Assembly (NCBI GenBank): GCA_045580165.1
Contig: JAZNNG010000077.1
Span: 1-64,000 of the forward strand
Direction: 5' to 3'
DNA: 64,000 bases
DNA from: UBA4717 sp045580165
GTDB lineage: Bacteria; Bacillota; Clostridia; Oscillospirales; CAG-272
This document shows positions 1-7,524 of this stretch, piece after piece (within the stretch, counting starts at the first letter, position 1; every line of letters begins with the position of its first letter). Both the position numbers and the translations under genes were made by a program. The notes beneath the pieces were generated by a model. The model was given only the letters and a program-made list of their open reading frames with translations, had not been told where the DNA came from and did not search any database.

Positions 1-1
1 C

Positions 2-853
2 AGTATTTCCGCTGAGGACGGGCGAAGCGTAAAGCATGTTAACATTTCACCGTTTATTAAGTGGTTGCCGGGTGGAGACACAAGTGATTTCTCCACAGAT
101 CATGCATCGGGCTCGACCTCGCAAGCAGCGAACATTATGGAAGCTGTTGATTGTGGAGCAAGGCTGTTGCTTATTGATGAGGACAGAAGCGCCACCAATT
201 TTATGATCCGCGACCGCATGATGAAGGAGCTTATCGAAAAAGAGCCGATTACGCCCTTTACCGACCGAGTCAACGAGCTTCACAAAACGCACGGTGTTTC
301 CACTATCCTTGTTATCGGTGGTAGCGGTGAGTATCTTTCCGTTGCCGATAAGATCTATATGATGGAGGATTATCTGATTCACGATGTAACCGACAAGTCA
401 AAGAACATCTGTAATTCCTATAACGTGACTACCGCATTACCAGTGTCTGCGAATTGGCAACAATGCAGAACGCTTTATTCTGACCGCTTTTCCTCTTATC
501 CCGAAGGAAGTGGCACGGAAAAGCTTGAGGTTTCGGATATGGGATTCGTCATTATCGGTGACGAAAAGATCGATGTGCGCGGACTTCACGACATTGTTTC
601 TCTCCGTCAGCTTGACGCGCTTGGATTTATGCTGCGTTATTTGGAGGTGTCCAACACCGACCGAAAAATTGATATTGAGAAGAAGATCAACGATCTGTAC
701 GCACGAATCGATGAGGAAGGCATTGATTTTCTTTATTCGTCTTTCTTTACGACCTGCGAGAGATTCCTTGATCTGCCTCGCAAGCAGGAGTTGATGGCAC
801 TCGTAAATCGTATGCGAAAGATCAATATGGTAAAGGGCGGTGATACGATATGA
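2..853 (+). CDS. ABC-class ATPase (COG3044-like), 3' part, truncated by window edge
   Basis: The frame is open from base 2, so the N-terminus lies outside the window; about 283 residues are visible. The protein resembles the predicted ABC-class ATPases of COG3044 (PF09818). Visible family marks are the signature-like stretch ASGSTSQAAN, a Walker B segment LLLIDED followed by SATNFMIRD, and a later ILVIGGSGEY strand. The Walker A must lie upstream, off the window. Cellular role is unknown for the family; it is presumed cytosolic. The TTG at 65 lies inside the conserved core and is not a real start. The stop overlaps the next gene by 4 bp (ATGA), which implies translational coupling to the XRE regulator. 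Confidence 0.85.
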   Translation, partial: SISAEDGRSVKHVNISPFIKWLPGGDTSDFSTDHASGSTSQAANIMEAVDCGARLLLIDEDRSATNFMIRDRMMKELIEKEPITPFTDRVNELHKTHGVSTILVIGGSGEYLSVADKIYMMEDYLIHDVTDKSKNICNSYNVTTALPVSANWQQCRTLYSDRFSSYPEGSGTEKLEVSDMGFVIIGDEKIDVRGLHDIVSLRQLDALGFMLRYLEVSNTDRKIDIEKKINDLYARIDEEGIDFLYSSFFTTCERFLDLPRKQELMALVNRMRKINMVKGGDTI

Positions 854-1098
854 CTATGCCTACCTACCACATTACAATTGCGGACAAAATCAAGGCGTAC
901 CGCAACGAAAACAATCTGTCACTAAAGGAATTCGGAAAGTTGATCGGCGTTTCAGCACAGGCGGTCTGCAAGTGGGAGCAGAATACCTGTTATCCCGATA
1001 TTATCTTTCTTCCGCATCTCGCTCGGATTTTGGGATGTACGGCAGATGATTTCTTTGAACAATATTCAGTTGATAATAACAAACATCTGCATCATTGA
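850..1098 (+). CDS. XRE-family helix-turn-helix regulator
   Basis: An 82-residue protein with a single Cro/C1-type HTH covering about residues 10-65: KIKAYRNENNLSLKEFGKLI, then VSAQAVCKWEQN as the recognition helix and YPDIIFLPHLARILG as the closing helices. There is no sensor domain. The ATG at 850 overlaps the stop of the upstream ATPase gene, so the two are almost certainly co-transcribed and coupled. It could regulate this operon or a distant target; the sequence does not say which. A larger alternative frame at 840 lacks homology and is rejected. Confidence 0.85.
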   Translation: MTMPTYHITIADKIKAYRNENNLSLKEFGKLIGVSAQAVCKWEQNTCYPDIIFLPHLARILGCTADDFFEQYSVDNNKHLHH

Positions 1099-1116
1099 AA
1101 ATTAAGTAAAAAATAG

Positions 1117-1160
1117 AGAAATCCGAACCCTTCGCCTACCGGCTTTGGGTTCGGATTTCT
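1117..1160 (-). terminator. Hairpin terminator behind tRNA-Leu, shared with the XRE operon
   Basis: A perfect 14-bp stem (1117-1130 with 1147-1160) surrounds a 16-nt loop that can itself pair GCC/GGC. On the minus strand it is followed by a T-rich run (complement of 1107-1113), as expected for the end of the tRNA transcript. On the plus strand the following bases are a weaker T tract, so the XRE operon probably uses it less efficiently. Confidence 0.8.
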
Positions 1161-1166
1161 ACTGTT

Positions 1167-1253
1167 TGGTGCGGGTAACAGGACTTGAACCTGCACGAAG
1201 TTGCCCCCACTAGAACCTGAATCTAGCGCGTCTGCCAATTCCGCCATACCCGC
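1167..1253 (-). tRNA. tRNA-Leu (anticodon CAG)
   Basis: The reverse complement folds as a class II tRNA of 87 nt. The acceptor stem GCGGGTA pairs with TACCCGC. The anticodon stem CTAGA/TCTAG holds loop TTCAGGT, giving anticodon CAG, which reads CUG. There is a long variable arm and a T-loop GTTCAAGTC, and the 3' CCA is encoded. The gene has its own sigma-A promoter and terminator. Confidence 0.97.
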
Positions 1254-1288
1254 ATATTATGTGTCGCGTTTGTTTTTGCAACATAGAT

Positions 1289-1317
1289 ATAATATCAAAA
1301 AATCCATTTGGTGTCAA
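1289..1317 (-). promoter_or_regulatory. Sigma-A promoter of tRNA-Leu(CAG)
   Basis: On the minus strand TTGACA (complement of 1312-1317) and TATTAT (complement of 1289-1294) are separated by 17 bp. The start point would fall about 30 nt before the mature tRNA 5' end. Confidence 0.75.
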
Positions 1318-1375
1318 GAGGAAAAAGCTATTTTCGGCGTTTTATAACCGATTTATTTTATACTCTTTGCGCTAC

Positions 1376-1404
1376 TTGAAAATTTATTGAACTTGTTGTA
1401 TAAT
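1376..1404 (+). promoter_or_regulatory. Sigma-A promoter of dusB
   Basis: TTGAAA (1376-1381), 17-bp spacer, TATAAT (1399-1404). Its position rules out translation starting at the upstream TTG at 1387, which lies inside the promoter. Confidence 0.8.
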
Positions 1405-1431
1405 AACATCAGAATTTGTTTGGAGAATGTT

Positions 1432-2403
1432 ATGTTTGATTTTACAAAGGTCAAGGTTGCTCTCGCACCTCTTGCGGGTGTAAGCGACTATTCTTTCAGA
1501 AAAATATGCGCCGACAGGGGTATGAAATACTCGGTCACCGAGATGATATCGGCAAAGGCGGTGCATTATAAGGACAAAAAGACCGCTGAGCTTGCGTATA
1601 TACGCGAGAGTGAGCCCGATACTGCCGTTCAGATATTCGGCAGTGAGCCCGACATAATGGCTGAGGCTGCGAAGTTAATTGCCAACGGCACGTACGCACA
1701 CAATCTCGGCTCAAAGCAGCCCGTAGCCATTGATATAAATATGGGGTGTCCCGTAAACAAGGTGGTAACGAACAGAGAGGGAAGTGCTTTAATGAAGACT
1801 CCCGAGCTGGCGGGTAAGATAATAAAGGCAGTAGTTGCTGCACAAAGTCTCCCCGTAACCGTAAAAATACGCGCAGGCTGGGACGAAAACAGTATTAACG
1901 CGGTAGAGCTTGCTAAAATTGCCGAGGATAGCGGAGCGTCTATGATATGCGTACACGGACGTACACGCGAGGATATGTACGGTCCGAACGTCAGACTCGA
2001 TGTTATCAAGGCGGTGAAGGGAAGTGTTAACATCCCCGTTCTCGCAAACGGCGGCATAATGAATGCGGATGATGCGATAAGAACGCTTGAACTTACGGGC
2101 GCAGACGGAGTTATGATAGCTCGCGGAGCAATGGGTAACCCGTGGATATTCGAGGAGATCGACGCACGGCTTGCAGGAAAAGCTTATACTCCACCTGAGC
2201 TTGATGAAAGGATAGAGACCGCGCTTGAGCACGTTGCGCTTCTCATCAAAGAGAAGGGTAGTGTTACCGGTGTTCGCGAGGCAAGAAAGCACGTAAGCTC
2301 ATACACCTCGGGTGTAGTGGGCGGTGCGCAGGCGAGAGGCAGAATAAACTACGCAAACTCTTATGAAGAATTTGCAGAAATATTAAACGGACTCTTAAAA
2401 TAA
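1432..2403 (+). CDS. dusB: tRNA-dihydrouridine synthase (DusB type)
   Basis: FMN-dependent enzyme that reduces uridine in the D-loop of tRNA, 323 residues, usual size for the family. The N-terminal barrel strand VALAPLAGVSD, the phosphate/substrate segment DINMGCPVNKVV, the VTVKIRAGWD strand, the CVHGRTRE motif and the C-terminal FMN phosphate site NGGI...GADGVMIARGAMGNPW are all present. The catalytic Cys is in GCPV. The start is ATG 1432 with GGAGA five bases upstream and a sigma-A promoter at 1376-1404. It is a single-gene unit that converges on the ECF operon. Confidence 0.95.
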   Translation: MFDFTKVKVALAPLAGVSDYSFRKICADRGMKYSVTEMISAKAVHYKDKKTAELAYIRESEPDTAVQIFGSEPDIMAEAAKLIANGTYAHNLGSKQPVAIDINMGCPVNKVVTNREGSALMKTPELAGKIIKAVVAAQSLPVTVKIRAGWDENSINAVELAKIAEDSGASMICVHGRTREDMYGPNVRLDVIKAVKGSVNIPVLANGGIMNADDAIRTLELTGADGVMIARGAMGNPWIFEEIDARLAGKAYTPPELDERIETALEHVALLIKEKGSVTGVREARKHVSSYTSGVVGGAQARGRINYANSYEEFAEILNGLLK

Positions 2404-2476
2404 ACTGCCAACTATATTTTGGGTTTACGTTGATCTGATTTGCTTAGGCGGTGTACAATTTTCATCATAGAAAGCA

Positions 2477-2511
2477 ATTGAGGCTCCAACCATATTGGTT
2501 AGAGCCTCAAT
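2477..2511. terminator. Shared hairpin between dusB and the sigma-factor operon
   Basis: A 10-bp perfect stem (2477-2486 with 2502-2511), extended inside by AACCA/TGGTT. It lies between two convergent genes. The T tracts are poor on both strands, so efficiency is uncertain. Confidence 0.6.
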
Positions 2512-2520
2512 AATTAACAA

Positions 2521-3102
2521 CTATTCGGGAATTTCTGCCGTTATTTCATCTTCGGGATTGTTAAAGAAGATTGGTAGGGTGATATATTCTGCTACCGGTG
2601 CCAAATTAGCTTTCGGATTCATAATTACATAATAATGAGTTGTTGTTACTGCCTCGCCTTTATCAAGAAATTTCAGAGCAACTGCTACATCGTTTGAAAC
2701 TCCGGAAATAGAATAGATTTCACCACGAAGTTTCTCAGTGGAAGTATATTCGCCAGCAGCGTTCTTCCACCCTGCAGTTACAGAAACATCCGATAACTTG
2801 TCATTGATTTTGTCATTGGAAATAACTTTACCTCCAACGTAAGTGGAGAATGCTGACTCATCTACATTGTAAAAATATCCGGATTCGTATTTGTAGTCAT
2901 TCTCTACGGATGGAGTACCATTTTCGTTATCAAAAAACATTGGTATAGCAACAATGCTTGCCAGTAATATTACTAAAAAGGAAGCAACAAGTGAACACCA
3001 TCTGGGCCAGACATTCTTTTTTGCTTTTTTCTCCTGTCCTGCTTCTTTGATGTGGTTTTCGTTAATATTCCCAAGGACTTCATAGAGTTTTTCAATTTTC
3101 AT
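2521..3102 (-). CDS. Putative ECF anti-sigma/partner membrane protein
   Basis: 193 residues. The first ~33 are cytosolic and charged (MKIEKLYEVLGNINENHI), followed by one membrane segment at about 35-56 (CSLVASFLVILLASIVAIPM) and a ~135-residue extracytoplasmic domain of mixed beta character with no known catalytic motif. The start overlaps the end of the sigma gene by 4 bp. In Clostridia this topology next to an ECF sigma gene usually marks the cognate anti-sigma factor or signal sensor. That role is inferred from position; no zinc-binding anti-sigma motif (HxxxCxxC) is visible, so it belongs to a different class. Confidence 0.65.
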   Translation of the reverse strand: MKIEKLYEVLGNINENHIKEAGQEKKAKKNVWPRWCSLVASFLVILLASIVAIPMFFDNENGTPSVENDYKYESGYFYNVDESAFSTYVGGKVISNDKINDKLSDVSVTAGWKNAAGEYTSTEKLRGEIYSISGVSNDVAVALKFLDKGEAVTTTHYYVIMNPKANLAPVAEYITLPIFFNNPEDEITAEIPE

Positions 3103-3692
3103 AGTTCAAATCCCCTTTCTAATAGGTATTTGTTTAATTTTTGGCGTATGCGTTTGAGTGTCATTGATACTGTACCTTCTTTCATACCGTGCTTAATAGC
3201 TATTTCTGTAATGCTATTAGTGTACCAATATCGGCAGACGAAGATCCTTCTTTTCTCTGGAGAAAGGGTGCCCAGAAATGTATCAATGGCCTTTACAAGT
3301 TCTTTTGTGTAAAATTCCTGTTCTACATCATCGTTGCCAGATACCAAATCGGACAGTTCATCAAGAACTGCAGGAAGTTCTCCCCCGCCTCGTTTGTCGG
3401 CGGTATTGTGTTTATATCTATTAAACGACAAGTTTCTGGTGATTTTTCCGAGAAATGTTGACAGTATGCTTGGCCTGTGCGGAGGCATAGAGTTCCAAGC
3501 GTGCAAATATGTATCATTTACACATTCTTCAGCATCTTCTTTGTTTCCTAGTATGTTTATGGCAATTGAGGTACAGTAATTTCCGTATTTTTCCGAGGTA
3601 GCAGGAATGGCCTGTTCATCTCTATCCCAGTATAACTGGACTATTGTTGCGTCATTCAATACAATCACTTCCTTCCGTTTGTTCCCCTTCAC
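3099..3692 (-). CDS. ECF sigma-70 family RNA polymerase sigma factor
   Basis: 197 residues. Sigma region 2 is about residues 20-90: AINILGNKEDAEECVNDTYL, then AWNSMPPHRP and the -10 recognition helix FLGKITRNLSFNRYK. Region 4 is about 135-190: LSPEKRRIFVCRYWY, then EIAIKHGMKEGTVSMTLKRI. A ~25-residue acidic linker joins them. It directs RNA polymerase to a small regulon, probably in response to an envelope or antimicrobial signal sensed by the downstream membrane partner. The annotated GTG at 3692 has a weak ribosome site. GTG 3668 or TTG 3659, the latter 11 nt behind GGAAGG, would trim 8-11 residues and fit homologues beginning near NDATIVQLYW better. Confidence 0.9.
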   Translation of the reverse strand: MKGNKRKEVIVLNDATIVQLYWDRDEQAIPATSEKYGNYCTSIAINILGNKEDAEECVNDTYLHAWNSMPPHRPSILSTFLGKITRNLSFNRYKHNTADKRGGGELPAVLDELSDLVSGNDDVEQEFYTKELVKAIDTFLGTLSPEKRRIFVCRYWYTNSITEIAIKHGMKEGTVSMTLKRIRQKLNKYLLERGFEL

Positions 3693-3817
3693 CTATATAC
3701 ACAACTTTTGAACAAAAATCTAACATATTTTTGGATTTTTTCGAATAGGTCTTTACCAAAAATACCATATTGTAGGTGAAATTTCATTATGACAATAAGC
3801 TCGATTTGAAATATAAC

Positions 3818-3854
3818 AAAAGAAGTGCGACGGTCAGACCGTCGCACTTCTTTT
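3818..3854. terminator. Long hairpin terminator between unknown gene and sigma operon
   Basis: Arms 3818-3833 and 3839-3854 pair perfectly over about 16 bp, GC-rich at the top and flanked by A4/T4. On the minus strand it follows the small LexA-box gene by about 10 nt and is succeeded by TTTTGTTAT, a convincing intrinsic terminator that insulates the sigma operon downstream. Confidence 0.85.
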
Positions 3855-3864
3855 ACCGTGAACC

Positions 3865-4176
3865 TCAAAGCACGTATCTTCTGTTGCCTACCTTGACTGC
3901 GAATTTAACGAGCCTGTGGTGCTTTGAAAAGTGAGAAAGAAACTTGAAAAGTATATCTATTTTTGCTTTTCTTTCAGCGTAGTCAGCTTCGATTCCGCCT
4001 ATCTCAACAACTGTGGGACGCTTTGTGTTAGCAAGCTCATTTAAGCGGCGGATAAACGAGAAGAGAGTATAGTCGTCTGCTCCGATTGCTTTGGCAGCAA
4101 TGCCTACAGTGGAGTTGCTTCTTCCGCTTCTGTATAAATTAGTTCTGTAGTATCTTATATTTGTTGTTGCTGTCAT
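3865..4176 (-). CDS. Small protein of unknown function under LexA-type control
   Basis: 103 residues, not recognised. It is basic, has no signal peptide or membrane segment, and is predicted soluble. The middle holds helical segments (GIAAKAIGADDYTLFSFIRR and AERKAKIDILFKFLSHFSKH) and the C-terminus ends in short beta strands. ATG 4176 is chosen because AGGTGATT lies seven bases upstream; longer readings start inside the operators. The gene stands alone between its own promoter and a strong terminator. Three LexA-type palindromes sit over the promoter, so it is probably an SOS-induced gene. Possible roles include checkpoint, repair accessory or toxin, but nothing in the sequence decides. Confidence 0.75.
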   Translation of the reverse strand: MTATTNIRYYRTNLYRSGRSNSTVGIAAKAIGADDYTLFSFIRRLNELANTKRPTVVEIGGIEADYAERKAKIDILFKFLSHFSKHHRLVKFAVKVGNRRYVL

Positions 4177-4193
4177 TGTAATCACCTCGTAAT

Positions 4194-4207
4194 CGAACAT
4201 TTGTTCT
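4194..4207. promoter_or_regulatory. LexA-type box 3 (downstream of the -10)
   Basis: CGAACATTTGTTCT: matches the Gram-positive LexA core GAACNNNNGTTC. It lies between the -10 and the start codon of the small gene on the minus strand, where bound repressor would block elongation or open complex formation. Confidence 0.7.
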
Positions 4208-4218
4208 TTTGCAAATTC

Positions 4219-4247
4219 ATTATACCAAACAAATGTTCGGTTGTCAA
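4219..4247 (-). promoter_or_regulatory. Consensus sigma-A promoter of the LexA-box gene
   Basis: On the minus strand a perfect TTGACA (complement of 4242-4247), 17-bp spacer and perfect TATAAT (complement of 4219-4224). Such a strong promoter fits a tightly repressed gene. Confidence 0.85.
4226..4239. promoter_or_regulatory. LexA-type box 2 (inside the promoter spacer)
   Basis: CAAACAAATGTTCG: one half-site is perfect (GTTCG), the other has one mismatch (CAAAC for CGAAC). It sits exactly between -35 and -10. Confidence 0.6.
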
Positions 4248-4256
4248 TATAATTTC

Positions 4257-4270
4257 CGAACATTTGTTCG
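4257..4270. promoter_or_regulatory. LexA-type box 1 (upstream of the -35)
   Basis: CGAACATTTGTTCG: perfect 5-bp inverted half-sites around a 4-bp centre. The three box starts (4194, 4226, 4257) are 31-32 bp apart, close to three helical turns, so all repressors would face the same side of the helix. Confidence 0.75.
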
Positions 4271-4320
4271 ATTTGTTAAAAACTAACAAATTCGAGCTTG
4301 GATTTAGGTGAATATGACAA

Positions 4321-4348
4321 AAAGCGAGCCGCTTTTGCGACTCGCTTT
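4321..4348 (-). terminator. Terminator of the prfB-transketolase operon
   Basis: 8-bp stem AAAGCGAG/CTCGCTTT (4321-4328 with 4341-4348), with further pairing in the loop. On the minus strand it is followed by TTTTTGTCATATT. It begins directly after the transketolase stop codon. Confidence 0.8.
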
Positions 4349-4352
4349 CAAA

Positions 4353-5291
4353 TTATTTCTTTTCAATAGCCTCTTTAGCCTTAGCAACGAGGTTGCTTGC
4401 GGTAAGTCCGTACATTTCCATAAGCGGAGGTACCTTGCCCGAACGTCCGAACACGTCGCTTGTACCAACTCTGACAACGGGAGTGGGGAGCTCCTCTGCA
4501 AGAAGCTCACAAACTGCGCTTCCGAGACCACCGATTATGTTGTGCTCCTCTGCAGTTACTATCGCGCCCGTTTCTTTTGCAGCCGCAAGAATTATTTCCT
4601 TATCAAGAGGCTTGATGGTTGCAATGTTGATAACACGCGCGCTGATTCCTTCATTTTTAAGAAGCTCAGCGGCGGTGAGTGCCTCGTGAACCATAAGACC
4701 CGTTGCAACGATCGTTACGTCGTTACCGTCGGTGAGTTTTACACCCTTACCGATCTCAAACTTGTAGCTTTCGTCGAATATTACCGGGATAGCAAGACGT
4801 CCGAATCTGAGATATACGGGACCGTCAAAGTTGATAGCGGCTTCAACCGCAAGTCTTGCTTCGGTAGCGTCGGCGGGGTTGATAATGGTCATACCGGGGA
4901 TGGAGCGCATAAGCGCGATATCCTCAAGACATTGGTGCGTAGCGCCGTCCTCACCAACGGATATACCTGCGTGTGTAGCGCCTATCTTTACGTTGAGGTG
5001 GGGATAAGCGACTGAGTTGCGTATCTGCTCAAACGCACGGCCTGCGCTGAACATTGCAAACGAGCTTACAAAGGGGATCTTTCCCGTGGTTGCGAGACCT
5101 GCCGCAACCGACACCATATTACCTTCTGCAATTCCGCAGTCGAAAAATCTTTCGGGAAATACCTTTTTGAACTTGATCGTCTTTGTCGCTTCAGCGAGGT
5201 CGGCATCGAAAACGACGAGGTTTTCATACTTGGCGCCGAATTCTGCGAGAGCCGCGCCGTAGGCTTCTCTTGTAGCTATCTTATCTGCCAT
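4353..5291 (-). CDS. Transketolase, C-terminal subunit
   Basis: 312 residues covering the pyrimidine-binding (PYR) and C-terminal domains of transketolase. The N-terminal half is encoded separately just upstream, as in many Clostridia and archaea. Visible marks: FFDCGIAEGNMVSVAAGLA, whose Glu activates the thiamine diphosphate, SVGEDGATHQCLEDIALMRS, and the C-terminal fold starting GNDVTIVATGLMVHEAL. With the partner subunit it moves two-carbon units between sugar phosphates in the non-oxidative pentose phosphate pathway. It is translated from the same transcript as prfB and the N-terminal subunit; 19 nt separate the two transketolase genes. Confidence 0.92.
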   Translation of the reverse strand: MADKIATREAYGAALAEFGAKYENLVVFDADLAEATKTIKFKKVFPERFFDCGIAEGNMVSVAAGLATTGKIPFVSSFAMFSAGRAFEQIRNSVAYPHLNVKIGATHAGISVGEDGATHQCLEDIALMRSIPGMTIINPADATEARLAVEAAINFDGPVYLRFGRLAIPVIFDESYKFEIGKGVKLTDGNDVTIVATGLMVHEALTAAELLKNEGISARVINIATIKPLDKEIILAAAKETGAIVTAEEHNIIGGLGSAVCELLAEELPTPVVRVGTSDVFGRSGKVPPLMEMYGLTASNLVAKAKEAIEKK

Positions 5292-5310
5292 TTGTGATTA
5301 CCTGCCTTTC

Positions 5311-6129
5311 TTATGCGCCGAGCTCTTCGAGAGCGAGCTTGTACTGATCTTCCTTGGGTGCGGTGCCGTGCCAGGAAACCTGGTTTTCCATAAAGGAAAC
5401 GCCCTTACCCTTAACTGTCTTCATAATAACCGCGGTGGGCTTGCCCTTTGTTTCCTTGGCAATTTTTACCGCGTTTCTTATTTCGTCGAAATTATGACCG
5501 TCTATTTCAACCACGTTCCAGCCGAATGCCTCAAACTTTTCCTTGAAGGGAGCAGGTCCGATTATCTCGGCAACACTTCCGTCGATCTGAAGACCGTTGT
5601 AGTCGAGGAACAGACAAAGATTGTCAAGCTTGTAGTGTGCCGCGAACATCGAAGCCTCCCAGACCTGACCTTCCTCTGATTCACCGTCACCGACGATGGT
5701 GTAGACTCTGTAATCGTCGCCCGAGATCTTCGCCGAAAGAGCCATACCGCATGCCGCGGAAATTCCGAGTCCGAGTGAGCCGGTAGACATATCAACACCG
5801 GGAGTACCCTTCATATCGGGGTGACCCTGGAGATAGCTCTCTATATTACGGAGAGTCTTCAAGTCGTTAACGGGGATAAATCCGCGATGAGCAAGTGTGG
5901 AATAAAGCGCAGGAGCCGCGTGTCCCTTCGAGAGAACGAAACGGTCACGGTCAGCCGCCTTGGGGTTCTTGGGGTCGATGTTCATTTCCTCAAAATAAAG
6001 GTATGTCATAACGTCGGCAATCGAAAGAGAACCGCCGGGATGACCCGAGGCAGCATTGTAAACGCCCTCGATTATACCAACGCGTATTTTTCTTGCCTGC
6101 TCTGCGAGAAAAGTGTTTGTCTGTAGCAT
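5311..6129 (-). CDS. Transketolase, N-terminal (thiamine diphosphate) subunit
   Basis: 272 residues forming the diphosphate-binding (PP) domain. GHPGGSLSIADV near the N-terminus, LSKGHAAPALY, the metal/TPP motif GDGESEEGQVWEA and the closing VKGKGVSFMEN segment are diagnostic. It forms the active heteromer with the C-terminal subunit encoded immediately downstream. ATG 6129 has AAAGGA upstream (GAAAGGATAAGACAA). Only 21 nt separate it from the prfB stop, so the three genes form one unit. Confidence 0.92.
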   Translation of the reverse strand: MLQTNTFLAEQARKIRVGIIEGVYNAASGHPGGSLSIADVMTYLYFEEMNIDPKNPKAADRDRFVLSKGHAAPALYSTLAHRGFIPVNDLKTLRNIESYLQGHPDMKGTPGVDMSTGSLGLGISAACGMALSAKISGDDYRVYTIVGDGESEEGQVWEASMFAAHYKLDNLCLFLDYNGLQIDGSVAEIIGPAPFKEKFEAFGWNVVEIDGHNFDEIRNAVKIAKETKGKPTAVIMKTVKGKGVSFMENQVSWHGTAPKEDQYKLALEELGA

Positions 6130-6150
6130 TTGTCTTATCCTTTCAACGAA

Positions 6151-7299
6151 TTAAATTTCGGAATTCTTGCTTGCGTTAGCCTTGAGGTAAGCGTTTATGA
6201 AGCCGTCGATCTCGCCGTCCATAACCGCATTTATGTTACCGTCCTCGTAGCCTGTACGGGTGTCCTTTGCGAGTGTGTAGGGCATGAATACGTAGGAACG
6301 TATCTGAGCACCCCACTCGATGTTGGTCTTGTTACCCTGAATATCCTCGATACGCTCAAGCTTTTCGCGTTCCTTTATCTCCATAAGTTTGCTCTTGAGC
6401 ATTTTCATAGCCGTTTCCTTGTTCTGAAGCTGGCTGCGCTCGGTCTGACATCCGACTACTATACCGGTAGGTATGTGAACTATACGGATAGCCGAGTCTG
6501 TCTTGTTGACGTGCTGACCGCCCGCACCGCTTGAACGGTGAGCAGTAACCTCAATGTCTTCCTCACGTATTTCTATCTTGCCGTCGTCCTGGAACTCGGG
6601 CATTACCTCGACGGATGCAAAGGATGTGTGACGTCTTCCCGACGAGTCGAACGGTGAAACTCTTACGAGTCTGTGAACTCCGTTTTCGCTCTTTAAGTAG
6701 CCGTACGCGTTCTCGCCCTCGACCATAATAGTCGCGCTCTTGAGACCTGCTTCTTCGCCGTCAAGCCAGTCAATAAGCTTTACGTTGTAGCCGTGCTTTT
6801 CGCCCCAACGCGTATACATACGGTAGAGCATAAGCGCCCAGTCCTGAGCCTCGGTGCCGCCTGCACCGGGGTGGAACGAAACGATAGCGTTGTTCTGATC
6901 GTATTCACCCGAGAGCAAAAGCTCGATCCTTTGCTTTTCTTCTTCGGCGCAAATTGCTTCAAGCTCGCCCTCCACCTCGGGAACGAGAGATTCGTCGCCC
7001 TCGTCGATTCCAAGCTCTGCGAGAACTATTGCGTCCTCGAGTCTTGTTGCGAGGTCTTCAAATCTTTTTATCTTGTCTTTAAGCTGCTTTACCTTCTTGA
7101 GAACCTCCCCCGATTTTTCCTGATCGTTCCAGAAATCGGGTTCAAAGGTGATCTTTTCAAGCTCGTCGGCCTTTTCTCTCAGCTTTTCTATCTGGAGAGC
7201 GTTGCCGAGCTCCTTGATGCTTTCGCGCATACCTTGAAGCTTGTATTTAGCTTCTTCAAGTTGAATAATCAATATTTCCTCCCGACGCTTAAGCGTCAT
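6151..7299 (-). CDS. prfB: Peptide chain release factor 2
   Basis: Recognises UAA/UGA in the ribosomal A site and triggers peptide release. The anticodon-like motif SPFDSSGRRHTSF and the catalytic GGQ (SSGAGGQHVNKTDSA) are both present. The product is up to 382 residues. The family's programmed +1 frameshift normally near codon 25 is absent: the frame runs uninterrupted through KELGNALQIEKL with no in-frame UGA. The better start is probably TTG 7272, five bases behind GGGAGG, giving 373 residues that align with the usual N-terminus; ATG 7299 has only a weak site. It leads an operon with split transketolase. Confidence 0.95.
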   Translation of the reverse strand: MTLKRREEILIIQLEEAKYKLQGMRESIKELGNALQIEKLREKADELEKITFEPDFWNDQEKSGEVLKKVKQLKDKIKRFEDLATRLEDAIVLAELGIDEGDESLVPEVEGELEAICAEEEKQRIELLLSGEYDQNNAIVSFHPGAGGTEAQDWALMLYRMYTRWGEKHGYNVKLIDWLDGEEAGLKSATIMVEGENAYGYLKSENGVHRLVRVSPFDSSGRRHTSFASVEVMPEFQDDGKIEIREEDIEVTAHRSSGAGGQHVNKTDSAIRIVHIPTGIVVGCQTERSQLQNKETAMKMLKSKLMEIKEREKLERIEDIQGNKTNIEWGAQIRSYVFMPYTLAKDTRTGYEDGNINAVMDGEIDGFINAYLKANASKNSEI

Positions 7300-7330
7300 A
7301 TTACTTTAGCCTTTCATTTCATACACAATA

Positions 7331-7359
7331 AGTATAACAAATTTTCACTGTCAAGTCAA
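7331..7359 (-). promoter_or_regulatory. Sigma-A promoter of prfB operon
   Basis: Minus strand TTGACT (complement of 7354-7359), 17 bp, TATACT (complement of 7331-7336). Confidence 0.7.
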
Positions 7360-7449
7360 TACGGATACAATACCTTTTTTAATCGAAACAAACATTTTTT
7401 CGTGTTTAGTTTTGTATTTTAATAAAATGTAAACTTTGTCAGAACGTAA

Positions 7450-7478
7450 TTGTTTTTGCAATCGCACGGAGTTATAAT
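7450..7478 (+). promoter_or_regulatory. Sigma-A promoter of apgM-topB operon
   Basis: TTGTTT (7450-7455), 17 bp, TATAAT (7473-7478), about 47 nt before the apgM start. The -35 is imperfect, the -10 perfect. Confidence 0.65.
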
Positions 7479-7524
7479 TACTATGTATATTTATGTCCCC
7501 CGGGTGGGAGTTAGGAGAAGCAAA

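Noticed and set aside
1387..1431. Longer N-terminus for dusB from TTG 1387
   Set aside because: That start lies within the promoter, and ATG 1432 has a good ribosome site.
4304..5262. Plus-strand reading frames opposite the transketolase genes
   Set aside because: They are shadows of a well-conserved minus-strand gene and have no homology or ribosome site of their own.
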